64,000 nt of DNA from Diphasiastrum complanatum (Eukaryota; Streptophyta; Lycopodiopsida; Lycopodiales; Lycopodiaceae): the NCBI GenBank assembly GCA_029204225.1, contig MU832563.1, forward strand, positions 1 to 64,000, read 5' to 3'. Position 1 is the stretch's first letter; every line of letters starts with the position of its first letter. This document shows, piece after piece, positions 1 to 13,099 of the stretch. Under the pieces are notes generated by a model, which was not told the origin of the DNA, made no database searches, and saw nothing but the letters and a program-made list of their open reading frames with translations. The position numbers and the translations under genes are program-made.

Positions 1-596
1 CGCAAGGCCCTACAAGCATGAAGGTGTCCGGAAAACCACTGAAAGATGTTTAAATAAAATCATTGAAAGTCATTTCAAATGTGTACGAAAATAAATACAC
101 ATACACCTACCAATCTCTCGATGAACTTCAAAAAATAGAAGTGGTTTAGGAATATCATATTGCAGGCAATGTGAAGCTCTGATCGAATGTGATCGAGTGT
201 CCAATCTTCTTCACCTCAATAGTTGTAAGAGTAGAATTATTTTTGCCTCAACCTGGATTCTATTTGAGTCTTGATGATTCACTGTAAAATCCTGATCCCA
301 ATGCATTCTATCCATTGCCAGCTTTGGACCATCTTCTGATAATAAAATGTTAAAGAAAGCACTTGTTTTCTATAAGATATCTAAATTTTCATTAATGATC
401 TATTAACTATCACTCGATAGTTGCCATTACTCTTTTTATCCCAATGATCACAAGGAGGCTTGATAACATATTGTCTGTTAAATCACTACAAATAAACATT
501 GTCACTGTTCTAAACGAATATTACATTCAACAAAAAAATCTACAAATATTGCCAAAAGACAGAAACCAGTGCAATCTATTGTTTTTTAAGCCTATG
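1..596. other. Stretch without a recognised gene
   Basis: AT-rich sequence with no long open frame, RNA gene or repeat structure that I can recognise. Confidence 0.5.
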
Positions 597-1130
597 CTAC
601 ATTTCATACAGTTTTGAATGTCCATAAAAAAACCTTGATCGGAAGCTCTCTACTATGGTGGAATCTGGAGGAATCCATTCTTCGCTTGAGAAAGAGGGTA
701 ATGATATCGCCTCTAATTTTCCACCTAAACTGGATGGTGTGTAAAATGAATCATAGAAGAAAATACAAGAATTCAAAAGTGATCTCGTGGAGCGGTTCTT
801 GTATTGCAGAAGACCAATATCAGAATGAATAACGTCCATGATGCTGACAAGGGATTGTATAGGTTGCCATTCGATTATGCTTGATGGATACAAATTTGCA
901 CAAATCCATAAAACTATGTCATTTAAATACTCAGATACACGTCTAAGCTCAAAGCAAACAATTCTTAAAAACTTACAATTGCATTTGAGTCTGTCATTAC
1001 AACTTACGCCTTCCACTCTAATTTCCTTATGCATGTAGACATGTTGAATCAAGACCTCTGAAATGGATCGACCACCGGGTGAAACTTTAAAGTCTGAAAT
1101 TCTACCTTTCCAAAAATTCCTATAATCCAT
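597..1130 (-). CDS. Unidentified 177-aa open reading frame
   Basis: An uninterrupted frame begins at an ATG (1128-1130) and runs 177 codons to a stop at 597. An in-frame TAA lies 21 bases upstream of the ATG, so this is the longest possible start. The protein has a basic start, hydrophobic patches around residues 60-80 and an aromatic end (residues near FFYGHSKLYEM), and I recognise no family. It lies downstream of the truncated copia gag on the same strand. It may be host sequence at the element's broken edge, part of the element, or a chance frame. The length without stops in AT-rich DNA argues mildly for real or formerly real coding sequence. Confidence 0.3.
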   Translation of the reverse strand: MDYRNFWKGRISDFKVSPGGRSISEVLIQHVYMHKEIRVEGVSCNDRLKCNCKFLRIVCFELRRVSEYLNDIVLWICANLYPSSIIEWQPIQSLVSIMDVIHSDIGLLQYKNRSTRSLLNSCIFFYDSFYTPSSLGGKLEAISLPSFSSEEWIPPDSTIVESFRSRFFYGHSKLYEM

Positions 1131-1385
1131 ATTTGATTTTCTCTTTTACCAAAAACACCTCTTGATGAGGGATGCATGAGAACCTAGTGAAATTTTCTAT
1201 AGATACGTGGTATCCAAGAGCCATCAGAGTCTTTTTCATTAACAGAAAACTGAGACAATATTGCTTCGTGGTCTACGGCTTCCGGAAGCCATTGCGAAGC
1301 TAAAAGAAGATGAACAACAGACTCTAAAACAAAATGTATTTGAATCAGTATGAAAATAAATAACCAAATTTGTAATATACCTTCT

Positions 1386-2371
1386 TGAGTCTTTGGCTCT
1401 TCCTCTTCCACATAGTTAGTGTTGTTCCTTGGCCTATCTCGACCTCCGCCAAAGCTTCTACCTCTCCCCCTTCCTCTTGCAGCAACAGTGGCTTGCTTAA
1501 TTCGACACTCACTTGAAATGTGTCCAAATTTTCCACAATAATAGCAAGTGGCATCTTCTTCTTATGTCACCGCCCTTAGAAGTGCTAGTATTCATTGCTT
1601 GCTCTTGCCTCGGTTGATTTTGTTGTCATTGATTGTTGTTGTTGTTGTTGTTGTTGTGGCCTCTACCAAGTTGATGATTTTGGCCTCTACCTCTTCCTCT
1701 AATTAATGAAGTCACAAGTGCTTCATTAGACCCCTTGGAATGAGGTTTTCGCAATAACTCTTCCTGCAACAAGTATGAACAAAATTCTTCAAACGTAGGT
1801 GATTTTTCTCTCATCATCACCGAAGTCACCAAATGCTTATATGATATAGGCAAGGCACTCATCACTATGGTGAGCAAATCAGTTTCTGAAACGGTTTCAC
1901 CAATAGCAGCTATTTCTTCCTTTAGCTCCTTTATCCTCGTAATGAATGTTGCAACTCTCCTTCATGGTCACCCATCCTGATAGTCATGAGATTTTGCTTC
2001 AACATTATGACTCTTGCATTGTTCATTGACTCAAAGAGTGTCTTCAAGATATTCCAAGCCTCTATGGGTGTAGTATAGGCCGATGCAATATGCGGAATGA
2101 TATGGTCTGCAACTGACATGTTAATCATTCCTAGAGCTCTTGTCGCTCGCTTGTCATGATTCAATTGTAACCTTTCAATCTCTTCAATGTTCCTTTTGCC
2201 TGCTTCAGAAGGTTCGACAATCATGTTTGGCCTACTTTCTTCACCTTTCACTAGTTGCCATGAATCCCTCGTCATTAAGTGATTTTTCATCTTGAACTTC
2301 CACACTGGATAATTCTTTCCATTCAACTTGCTTGCATATGGCAATAACAATGCCAAATCTTTGTCTACCAT
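1386..2371 (-). pseudogene. Ty1-copia gag (UBN2-type) with zinc knuckle, frameshifted
   Basis: The gag polyprotein coats element RNA in virus-like particles. The start (ATG at 2371) reads MVDKDLALLLPYASKLNGKN, followed by YPVWKFKMKNHL and IPHIASAYTTPIEAWNILKT, typical of copia/UBN2 gag. The frame breaks near 1930. The next segment has the usual LLTIVMSALPISYKHLVTSV block, then an RGRGRGQ stretch and a poly-Asn run encoded by a GTT/AAC repeat (1626-1660). After another frame break a CCHC zinc knuckle, CYYCGKFGHISSEC, lies at about 1500-1550. At least two frameshifts make it non-functional as one protein. Confidence 0.85.
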
Positions 2372-3224
2372 TGAGTAGACGTGAAGTGCACTAAATATAC
2401 TTCACATGAAGTGCCCCACAGTTCACACTTTCTTCAAAGCCCTTCAAACTGCAATTTACCACATGATTTGGGCCCTTGGAAATCGATGGACTGGATTACT
2501 TGTGGAAAGAGTGGCTGAGATCAACTAATCAATGACCTAATGGCCTAGATTTTGCCTATGAACCAGAACCCACTTGTGTATGGAAGAAGACACCTTCATA
2601 CACTATGTTCAAATTTCAACTAGCTGCCCGAACAAAGCGTAGGAGCCCACAAGCAGGAGGGCGCCCATCTCCAAGATACATGTGCTGATCATTCTCCTAT
2701 TTATGACTGCGGCTGGAAATGGCCTCTTACAGGCTTGGGCGCCCTACATCAAGTAGTCTACAACAAAAAACTTGGCCCAAAATGTTGCCAGATTAAGCGG
2801 GAACAATTATAGCTAGTTTTAGCACAGCCTTGCTACCAAAATAAGGAGTTTCCAGATTCTGTTGAGCTCCTAGACAGCCTGTGGGCTTGATATGAAGTTA
2901 TGGACAGCTTCATTGATGCCCAAAACCCCAACTTCAAGAGTAGTCTCACTTGATTTGGTTGAGAATTGACTTAAACAGCCAAAAAATAGATTTGCCAAAA
3001 CTTTTGGTGAGTTTTACACCAAAAAACACCAAAGAAAGCTCAAGAATGAGCAACAGGCACAGATATGGGCTCTCAAAATTTGTAACTTTTGCATACGGTG
3101 TCCGATTGAGGCGTGTCGATAGTCTATGGAATCGGATCAGCACCTTTGAAGCTGATGGAAGCCTTCAAACCACCAAATTCCAGCTTCTCCAAAAATTGAC
3201 TTTCCTCTCCCATTGAGCTAACAT

Positions 3225-3236
3225 AGCTCTGATACC
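3225..3236 (-). other. Primer-binding site of copia element
   Basis: GCTCTGATACCA on the plus strand is TGGTATCAGAGC on the minus strand, the initiator-tRNA-Met complement used by many plant Ty1-copia elements. It lies four bases inside the LTR edge at 3241, which fixes the element as minus-strand. Confidence 0.85.
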
Positions 3237-3240
3237 ATTC

Positions 3241-3564
3241 TGTTGGAACCCCAGGAGGGACGATCCACACCTTGATAGTCACCACCTGCAAACACAGATT
3301 CCAAACCAGCGGAAGCAACACACTCACAACACACTCACAAGAAGGAGGAGGAGCAAAGAACACCAAAGTATGCCGTTACAACTAACCTACTCTCTCATTC
3401 AAAATTGGTGATTAAGTACAATGGAAAATTTGGGTCCATGACCGTAATAAATTCGAACTTATCTATCTAACCACTACTCTAATTCTTATGGCTTTTCTTA
3501 ATGGTTAGGTACTCGGTGCACATGGGCTACATTGGCCTCTATACATACTCTTAACTCACCAACA
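3241..3564 (-). repeat. 5' LTR of the minus-strand copia element (324 bp)
   Basis: The segment starts TGTTGG and ends CCAACA, perfect 6-bp inverted termini with the TG..CA ends of LTRs. It abuts the primer-binding site. No partner LTR is present, so a target-site duplication cannot be checked. Confidence 0.75.
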
Positions 3565-6500
3565 CAAGTCGTCGGTGGTAGTCATAATATACAAAATGGC
3601 ATAATATGATAAATTAGGACTATGAAACAAACTTGTTACTACTAACTCGTTTGAGTTCTAACAACCCTATCACTCTAGAACAAATCTTGAATGATGGAGA
3701 TATAGACTGTAGTCTCAACTTTGCAAACTCACTCCTTAATCTTTGGTTTATAGCAATATTTCTCTCTCAACTTCAATGCACACTCAAAAAATCAGATAAT
3801 CAACTTCAATGTACTGTAAACAAGCTAACTGGAACAACCTGCTACATGAGCTATTTGTGAATCTTTAAGATTTAGATACAATGGCAAGTGCTTTGCCATC
3901 CTTAGCTTCCCTAGTGGTCAGTATGTCAGGTTCAGTAGGTCTATCTATTCAATGAGTATCATTTTCATTTTGAATTTTTACATGTGGAAATCATCACCAT
4001 TGAACTTATTGATCAACCGCATCTCCAAAGATGTACCTTGCATGATGAACAATCTAAGAAATGGTAATTAGTCATGAATACTCATGAAAGTTTGAATTGG
4101 GCTCTAAATACCACTCGTTCGGGTGGTACAAGCATTAAGGAATTATTTATTAGCTCTGATACCACTCTTGCTTAATATGAAATTAGACAAGAGAAACACA
4201 GTATTAAATTATAACATGATCGTTACAAACTGTAGATTCTGGCTATTAATTAGATTGACCAGAGGAATATCTTTTTAGGTGTTGAAGACAGCCATGAAGG
4301 CATCGATACAGTTAGGCGTCTATGATAGCCATGCTTCCTTCGAGTTAGATATTCCGAATGAGTCATGGGAACGAGTATCAGTAGCAGAGAAAGAAATTAT
4401 CAGAAAGCATTTGTCAGTGCAAACACATGTAAAGAAAATAGAGAATCTATGTAATAGCTATTGTAAATACAACTATCAGATCACGATCCTGTGCTCGAGA
4501 ATGGTTCATAGTAGTAATGCACTATGTGTTGTGATTGAATAATACCTCTACTTCTTGAATTACTTTCACTCTCTCTAATGTTCTCTAATTCTAGATCAAA
4601 TAGTTTGATACAATGGAGTTCAAGGAGGAACTCTATTTCACGTTTCTGGTAATTGAGAGACTATGATTACTCATGTACTCTCTGATTACTCACTCTTTGA
4701 TTATTCATCTCCCTTTAATTTATTGTGTATATATATACAACCATCAATTGCAACAATTGTGTGAATAACGGTCATGAAGTAGTGTAGTTACCGCATAGTT
4801 ACTGCATAGTACTATATTGAACTGTGACGTAGTCTATGTCGGAAGAAGAGCTCCATTTTGACTAGTGATATTTGATGAACCGTCGAAGATGTCGAATGAG
4901 TTGAGTCGACTATTCGCCCTTGAGTTGATGTCGTTGTCGATGGAGTCAAAGTCGAGTACGTCGATTTGATCTCGCTCTGCTTCAAAGTCGATGAAGTGAA
5001 TAGGAGTGAAGATTAAACTCCATCATGGTCTTGGTTTGATGCACTATTGTTTGGGAGTGAAAATTTGGTGAAGGCATGATAGTATTGCACTAATTCAGAC
5101 AAAGTATGTGAAAGAAATTTTAGAGCATTTCAAAATATATGATAGTGAAGACACCCAAAGATAGTCCAAAACAAAATGGGATTGTCCAAAAGTAATTAGG
5201 GTACTGTTTATATAATGAGAGCAAGATGCACAAATAGACAGAAGCATGAAAAGTGTGATTTACTTCACCATACCTACAACTTGCAAACATGATTCTTTTA
5301 CTGGTTAGTTTGTTGCTTCTAGCTTGATTGACCGATTGCTCTAACATTCAAAAAGACTCATTTCATGTCTAATATTTTTGTTTTGTCAATTTTGTGGTTC
5401 TTGCTACACAGTACTAATTTTGAGTAAAAGTGAGATGCCTTTAATTTCCAAATTTATTTTTACATGACTTGCATGACATTAATGCTTACTTGAAATTTAA
5501 TGGTGGTTCCTCATTTTTCAAATTGATAAATTGTTCCAATTTTGTTTCTTAACTCAGAATCTTTTCCGTTTCTGAACATACAATCTTAGGTTTTATGAAC
5601 TTAAAGCACACTTTCTTCTTTTGAGAAAAATTGTAAGAATTGTTGTGAGTTTTTTTAAAATATTTTATTTTGAAGTCTCTTACATCATAGACATTTGGCC
5701 TTAGGCAATTCGATGTCAATGCAACCTTCTTGCTTCTCGATTGAGTTTTCAGCTTCAACCAATGTATGTGGATCTGAGAAGCAGCATGACAAAGATCACT
5801 CTTCTTACATTGAACTCCATTGTGTGTGAACTCAATTCAAACACAATCTGCTAATGATTATTTTTTTCTATGATAAATCATTGCTCACAAGTAGACTATC
5901 GTGACCATGTTCCCAAAGGAGCCACAACTCAATTACTTAAATTACATTATCCTATTAATTTGTTTAATTTTGTCAAAAAGCCAAACTTGTGGAAGATAAT
6001 ATCGACCCTTATTTACCTTGTTTTTTACAATAGTTCATTGTTATATTTTCATGCTTCCACGAGTAGTTCGAAGCTTTTTTGGGCATAATGAGCAAGAACA
6101 TTCTAATACAAGGGGGGGAAGACACAAGGAGTTGTCATTGTTTTTTGGTGCAACCTGCATCTTTGAAAGTCCTACGAGCTTGAAATCGATTCTTTTTATG
6201 TTTTTAAGAGTAAACATGGTTTCTTTGCTTTGAGATTTCCTTCTACAAACTAGAAATGTTTCTTTGTCATCTTTTGTCAGTTGCTATGATATATTTCATT
6301 ACATTATAAGATATGTCGTTGATAGCGAATGAGAAGTACAATTTGAGATATTAATAAAACTACACCATATTATTGTTTTTTGTTTTCTCAATCATCCTTA
6401 GTAAAATATTCCAATAATGACATCCATTTATTATACATGAAAAATAAATTTAGCTAGTGTTTGAAGGAGAATGTCATTATAAAAGAGGGTGAAGCGGCCT

Positions 6501-7300
6501 GCCACAATTATTCATTTGTTACTCACATAAAAAACGATATCAAATTTTCATATTAATAGATTTTAACTAGGATCTAGTGGCACATTTGTTTTTGAGTCTT
6601 GTATGTCCTAATTTGGAGTACTCCAGAGTCCCTCAACCTCACTCTACCTCAAGAAAAAGAAAGGATTTTTTCTTGAGCTCATCATTCATTGGAGGACTTT
6701 TCAGTTACACATTTATAAGGCAAGAATTTCTAAAATTACCCTTCTAAAAGATGTAATCAAGGAGGACATTCAATGCTTCTAAAATCATCAAGGAGGATAT
6801 TCAATGCTTTAAAGTTAATCCCACATGCGAAATCCTAGTGTCAATGCTCATTAAATGCAATTCGCTATTTTTTGGTGACATACAACTATGTAATAGAATA
6901 AAACTTTTCCTTAGATTAGGAATGCTTCCTGATAAATATATGAAATATCGACTTCACAGGCTCATTGATCAATGCTCATTAATGCAATTCACTAATCTTT
7001 TTGTGTGGAATATTTAAAACGCTTTAAAAAGAATTTGCATTCAAAAAAATTAAAACAAAAAGAACTCATTTTTATCACTCAAACTCACTTAAAGAGTCAC
7101 TTAAGCTTTTAACAAATTGTCACAATAGCTTACCGCTATCACAACGAAGCTAACAAATTGTCATAATCACTTACCATTGTCAGGACAAAGCCAACAAATT
7201 GGCACAATCGCTTACCACTATCACGACAAAGCTAAAAATAAAAAAAAATGTCCATAGATTAGTGATGCTTATTTATAAATAAATAAATAGACAAATATAG
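3565..7300. other. Long stretch without a recognised gene
   Basis: No gene could be assigned. Two small signals stand out. A second minus-strand GCTCTGATACCA (4153-4164) suggests another copia leader or LTR edge, but I could not define an LTR. An open segment from about 4279 (VLKTAMKASIQLGVYDSHAS and on) follows a TTTTTAG acceptor-like site and ends before an ATGTAAAG donor-like site near 4432, so it could be an exon of something unrecognised. The rest is AT-rich with short scattered frames. Confidence 0.4.
4153..4164 (-). other. Second copia-type primer-binding-site match
   Basis: An exact match to the initiator-tRNA-Met complement in minus orientation. A possible LTR would start at TGCTTAATATG (4169), but I found no matching end, so this is probably the remnant of a decayed element. 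Confidence 0.4.
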
Positions 7301-7317
7301 ATGTCACTTAGAATAGA

Positions 7318-7318
<1 letters not shown>

Positions 7319-7346
<28 letters not shown>
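7319..7346. repeat. (CT)n microsatellite
   Basis: An uninterrupted TC/CT dinucleotide run downstream of the peroxidase gene's 3' end. Confidence 0.95.
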
Positions 7347-7349
<3 letters not shown>

Positions 7350-7613
7350 TCACATTATCACTGTTTCTCACATTATCCCTAAAAACCCCTAAAAAATACT
7401 TAAACATAAAAACACGCACCCTTTGTCTGGCGCTCCTCTCTTTGTCTCTTGCCATCGGGCCATTTTATACTCTTTTCTCTTTCTAGTTTCTAGAAGTTTC
7501 TCTTTCCTAATTTTCTCACTTTAACTGCTTTGCAACTGCCCTTCAAAAACATTTTAGGCAAACGTGTACAATGAGAATGTCCAAAACACATTTTCTGTAA
7601 CTGAGCACACATT

Positions 7614-7618
<5 letters not shown>

Positions 7619-7645
<27 letters not shown>
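7619..7645. repeat. (CT)n microsatellite
   Basis: A second short TC/CT run, about 60 bases beyond the peroxidase stop codon and probably in or near its 3' UTR. Confidence 0.95.
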
Positions 7646-7648
<3 letters not shown>

Positions 7649-7701
7649 TTACTTAAGAGGTCATAGCTATGACGGTTCGAGAAATCAGGATTGGGATGCT
7701 G

Positions 7702-10700
7702 CTAGGTGTTGACAGCGCCGCAATTTTGGCGGATCTCTCCATCTGCCGAGCCCCTCGTCTTCACACCGACGCTGGTGAGCTTCTGCATTGCGCTTACAAA
7801 GCTGTTCAAGAATGTGCTGTTGTCGGCAGCAAAGCTGTTGACTATAGGTCTCGTCCTCTCATCGGTGAAGAGCACTTGATCTGAACTGAGCAATGCGAGG
7901 CCTTTCTGTGCGTTTTGGTAGTAGACGTTGTCAAATATGCGAGGGGTTGTGTCATCGAGGAAGACCACGACAGTGGGGTCAAGGTTCACCTGCGGGCAGC
8001 TCTCTCGGAGCTGGGCTGCATAGAGAGGATTAATTGTGGGGTCGATCTTGTAGGTGGCATTGAAGTTGTAGACCCGGCGCATGAACTGATTGCAGTGAGC
8101 AAAACCCACTGAGTGCGCACCTGCAAAGACACAACCCACCGTGTTCAATCAAGCATATGGTGATCAATCAAAGCCAACAACAAAAAGAGCAAAAAACAAG
8201 ACGCAAATTGAAACCTCCATTGAAATTTGAGTAATTAGCAGTCGTATTATAGCAGCTAGCTCTTTGGAAAATGCTGTAATTAGGTTCTATCCATCACTAT
8301 CAAGCATCATCTGAGTTTTACAATCATACTCACTGTATTATCATTGTTTTTTTGCACTATGTCAGATATACTCATCACTGGCAGTGCTCACCAAAAACAC
8401 AAGTACAAAACAGCCCAATTGTTAAAATTTATTTTTCTCAACTTCATTTTAGATTTATAGACTTTTTATATGGCTGAAAATCAGCTGGTTTTAGTTATAA
8501 ATCTTAGGTTTTATGGTTTTATTTAACCTTTTATGGATCTCATAATAGTTTTGAAAGTTTTTTATAAGGTTAGTTTGAAACTTTTTTACGAGCACTGCTT
8601 GCCAGTGCAAGTTAAAAAAAGAATAAAAAAAAAATTGTTTTCAAGTAGGGGAAGATATGCTTCCTCGAGTGCTTGAGAAACTTCCCTCAAGTTTCCCTTT
8701 GATATCCTACATCTTTCAATGGATGTCGGCTTTTGAAAAATCATGCCCTCTAAAATCTTCAACTCAAAAATGTTGCATTCTAAAATCATACAACTATCAA
8801 AGATTGCCGGTTATAATAGCTAACCTTGTTAAATAATAGTGCATTAAATGAACTTAATTTTTTTTGCTAAATTACATCATACAAAAGAATTTTAAAAATC
8901 GTTGGCATCCAACTATTTTTCTTGGGCATCAACCTAGCTCGCTCCAACAATAAGTTTCATGGTACAATGTATTATTATAAGGCTAGAAACTAGCCACGTA
9001 TCAATAGGTATACAAATATAACTTCTATAAAAAGTTGTGCAAAAGGTCGAGCACCTGCAAGATATAACTTCCCAACCGTTCCTGAAGTATATAATGATCA
9101 ACATGCATCATATATATTCATAAGCCAACCGTTTAGGATCATACATATATTTGAATAAACATACCATTTCTTACAAAATCAAAATTTTATCGGTTTTTAA
9201 GAAGTCAACATCCTGCATTATATCTCTAAAGTCGATTTTCGAAAAAATTTGCAGTACCCCTAGACTATGCCGATTTTTTTTAGCACTGGAGCCTTCCTCG
9301 GTCGTTTCATTGTCAAAAGGGCCTTAATTGAGGGCAACATAATGGCCTGGTAGACCTTCCCCTATACTAAAATACTTATTGGTATTTTGCAATTTATTTT
9401 AACAAGCTTCATCCCATAATTGTTCTACTTTTTATATTGGTCTTTGAAGTTACCATTTGAAATGGCATTATGCTAATAAGCACTGGTCTTTTCAATAAGC
9501 CTATGGACATTTTGACAAAACTATGGCCCATTGACTTTTTGGGATAGAGGACCGAATGGGCATAAAGCCCATGGACATTGCTCCACATGTGTCATTTTTG
9601 CATCTATGGCAACTGACATTTGTCAATCCATTGCTGGGAAGGTGGAATGGAACATATATGATTATAAAAGAGAAAGTAAATGTTTAAGGACTACTAAATT
9701 TTGTTTGAAGTTCTCAATTAATGTCATGTGGGCCATTTCCTTTACGAATTATGTCATGTTCAAATCATATTCAAACATAGACGATAATACTTCAACCCAT
9801 CACTATATGAACTTAGTTTCCAACGGTTAAACCCAAGGAGATTGTTGGAAAAGAGTTTTAAATTCATGTCAACCTATGAGGGTGGTGGAACTTATTTAAT
9901 GAAAAGTTGGATTAGTAGAAACTTAGTCTCATTCAAAAATACATTAATCATAGAATCCCTCTTGAGTCATGTCTTTCTTGGAAGTTGTGTGAAGCTTATG
10001 TCACAAATTTGACTTTGGTGGATAATAGATACTAATTTTGAACCTCTACAAGTGGTCTTCACAAGTTGCATAATTGCTAATTAAAGGATTATATCTGGGT
10101 GGCTGATGGTCAATCTAGCATAGGTCTAAAACCTGCACTAAACTAAATTCCTTGGTTGCCATTAGATTGGTGGATTCCCTGGTTTTCCTAAAACCATCAA
10201 ATAAATTTAAACCACATGAAAGCAACATGTTGGCAAAGTATGAATTTTGAAGTCCATAAACTTTCGAAAGCACATTATGGCTTATAAAAAGTCTAATTGG
10301 AGGTAGATATAATAGCCTATAAAAAATAAAAGACAAATTTGGGCCATTGAATTTTTTTTTAAAGAACACTAAGTACATCATGTAGACTAAGAATTGAGCC
10401 TAGGTCGCAGCTACCATAAGAAACACTCTTATCCAACTCAACTACAATGGGACATCAATTAAAGGCTTTCAAGGGTACATGAAAGAGTTTTTGAAAGACA
10501 CAATGGCCTAAATGGTCTAAAAGTGGGCCCCATGAAATTCTGAACTTTGGAATAAGCAAAAATCTCCAAGGTCCATGAAAAATTTCTAGAGAATATTGTG
10601 GCCCTAAAAAGGTTATAAAGTGTTGGCCATAAACAGGGCTTGAGCGTGCATTGTGCTAGATAAATAGAGGTGCAATTCATCATTCTTTATGTTGGGGAAA

Positions 10701-13060
10701 GAGAGCTACATGTCCTTAGTGTATTATAATCTATAAATATTCAGGTGATTAAAAGTTTTTCAAAGATTATTCATAAAAAGCCTAAAAGGGTGGCCCATAA
10801 ATAGGTCTCACTAAGCCTCATTCTTTATGTAGGGAATGCGTCTTTTTTGTGACCTTCGCATTTGGTAGAACGACCGTAAAATTATGGCAATGACGTTAGG
10901 TCGAGCCTTAATTGAACACTCAATGAACCAATTTTAAAAGTCACTAAAAAGATCTTTCCCAAGCATAAAGGATGGTGCATAAGACCTCTTTTTATGGTCC
11001 AAACTTTTTCATGAGTCTCACTTATGCATCTTCATGAGTCATAATGTGTCTCTCAAATCTTTTAAAGACCTTTTTATGAGCACAATGTTCACTCAAAAAA
11101 AAAATTATATGTACTTTAGATCTAATAACATGCAAAAAAATCAGATGAGATGGTTATCAAACTCCATAGCATGCAAAGAAAGGAAGGCAAGGTCACTTTT
11201 GAGTTCGTAACAACCTCCAGATTTTTTTAGAGTGTATTTGGCATAATATTGCACTTGAAATTACTTTTTGAAAATTCTAAGAGCAATAAATACCTTACAA
11301 GTTGTAAGGTACCTTCACTATTTTTAAAAATTTTCAAAAGCACTTTACAATCTTGTAAGGTATAGTTCCTATTTTTAGAAAATTGCATAATGTATTATCG
11401 CTATTTTTGAAAAACTAAATACACACAAATTTGGGACTTGGTATTTTTAAAAAGTTGCAAACATACGGAATTACTATATTTTAGCAAGTAGTAACCTTAA
11501 AATTTGTAAAATTAAAAAAGTTTATTTTAAAGAACCAAAACAAAAACATTTGTTGGTTTCACGGCAGGGGAAGGTCCCGAGGCCCTCCCCTATACATACT
11601 GTGAGGTTCAATATTTCTACGAGTTCAAGGACTTTGCTAAACATAGCCTCAATACAAAATTTTCTAAGCAAAGGCAACCTTTGCAAGATTTATTTATGTT
11701 CATGAACATATCCAATGAGATTTGGCTCTCTTGGGGTTATCTTGGCATCCAAAGTTTCTTTTATCCCAAGATCAAGTGTCCCCCTTAAAACTAAGATGCA
11801 TGTTTAAGAATCTTCAAAGCAAATCCTTACACTCATGGGAAAGGGAGGTACACATCCTTATCATCCTTATTTTGTCCTTGTAAAGGATTATGAATCTCAA
11901 ACTTCAAATTTGGGCTTTGTTGGAAATCCATAAAAGACATTATAGCTGGGAAATTGTTTAAAAGGTAGCAAACAAAAACAGTCTTAAGATTAGCTAAATA
12001 GGAGTCAGCATCTTGGGAAAAGAGCTTTTATTGACCAATCAATCCACAAGGACCCTTCAATAATGTTAGGCTTCACTGGCTCCCCATAAATATTAGTGCC
12101 CATTTACACCGTTGAGGCTGGACAGTGGAGACATCAATAGAAAATCAATTCAGAAAGAAAAGAAAAGGCTTGCAATTATCATGTTACAAGTTATCGACTG
12201 GAAGATGGGCTTGTCACAGCTATATGGGTTCCAATCTGACACTCTTAAGTACATGTTCCAGATCGTAGGCTGCAGCTAGCATGAACAGGTAAACAAAATA
12301 TTGCCAACTGCAGCTATTGTTTTCAGTATACAAAACCACAGAAATCACAGTTCAGATAACACTGCACAGACGTTCTCATTTACAGCTATGTGGCTGTCAA
12401 TTGTGTACAGGGAAACAGGAAATGACTGATGCAAAAAGCTTGTGAAGTATGTCGATTATGAGATATGGCGAATGCTTGCTCACCAGAAAGAGCTACCATC
12501 TCAGATTGATTCAGTCCTTTGGATGCGAACAACGCTGTGAGCTTGTCCAAATCGTCCGTCGCAGAAGGCAGGTTTCCTGGAACTGTAGACGCCATGGAAA
12601 TCTTCCCATCCAGACGTCCTTTGGCAACCTCCCAAGACGGGCCTCCAACCTGCGCGAAAAGAATATGTCTCACATGTGAATGTATGATGTTGAGGGGTTA
12701 AGCCAGATATCTGAATGAGTACTTTGTAAGTCTCAGAAAGATGTTCCTATTTCACCCAGTAGCTCTGAAGCTGGTAATTCAGCGACAAGATGAGATGGAC
12801 ATTGAATTATGTGCCCTACTAACCATGGCAAGGAGGTCTCTAGCGGCAATTACGAGCAGGTCAGCGCAAGAGACCACTCCGGGACATTGTGCTTCGACTG
12901 CTGCCTTAGCTCGCATCACTCCATCGAATGCGTCTCCAGGTAAAGATAGATTGTCATCTGCATCCTTCTCGGCTGTATTGTTTTGAGTAGAGGAAATCAA
13001 GACTGAAGCATCGCATCCCTGTTATTGGCAATGCTTCAGAATCTCTTAAACTTATAACTC

Positions 13061-13099
<39 letters not shown>

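Larger units (their letters stand above)
1200..3564 (-). mobile_element. Truncated Ty1-copia retrotransposon (5' LTR, PBS, leader, gag)
   Basis: Read on the minus strand, this holds a 5' LTR (3564-3241), a primer-binding site (3236-3225), a leader of about 850 bases, and gag from an ATG at 2371 down to about 1390. A short segment then ends near the start of the protease, where a DGSW stretch stands just before the expected DSG motif and the motif itself is missing. Integrase, reverse transcriptase, RNase H and the 3' LTR are absent, so the 3' part has been deleted. I saw no second copy of this LTR in the window. Confidence 0.8.

Noticed and set aside
7669-8112. Plus-strand frames of 65-71 codons opposite peroxidase exon 4
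   Set aside because: Antisense shadows of the peroxidase coding exon.
12449-12986. Plus-strand frames opposite peroxidase exons 2 and 3
   Set aside because: Shadow frames of the coding exons; they cross intron boundaries without a domain.
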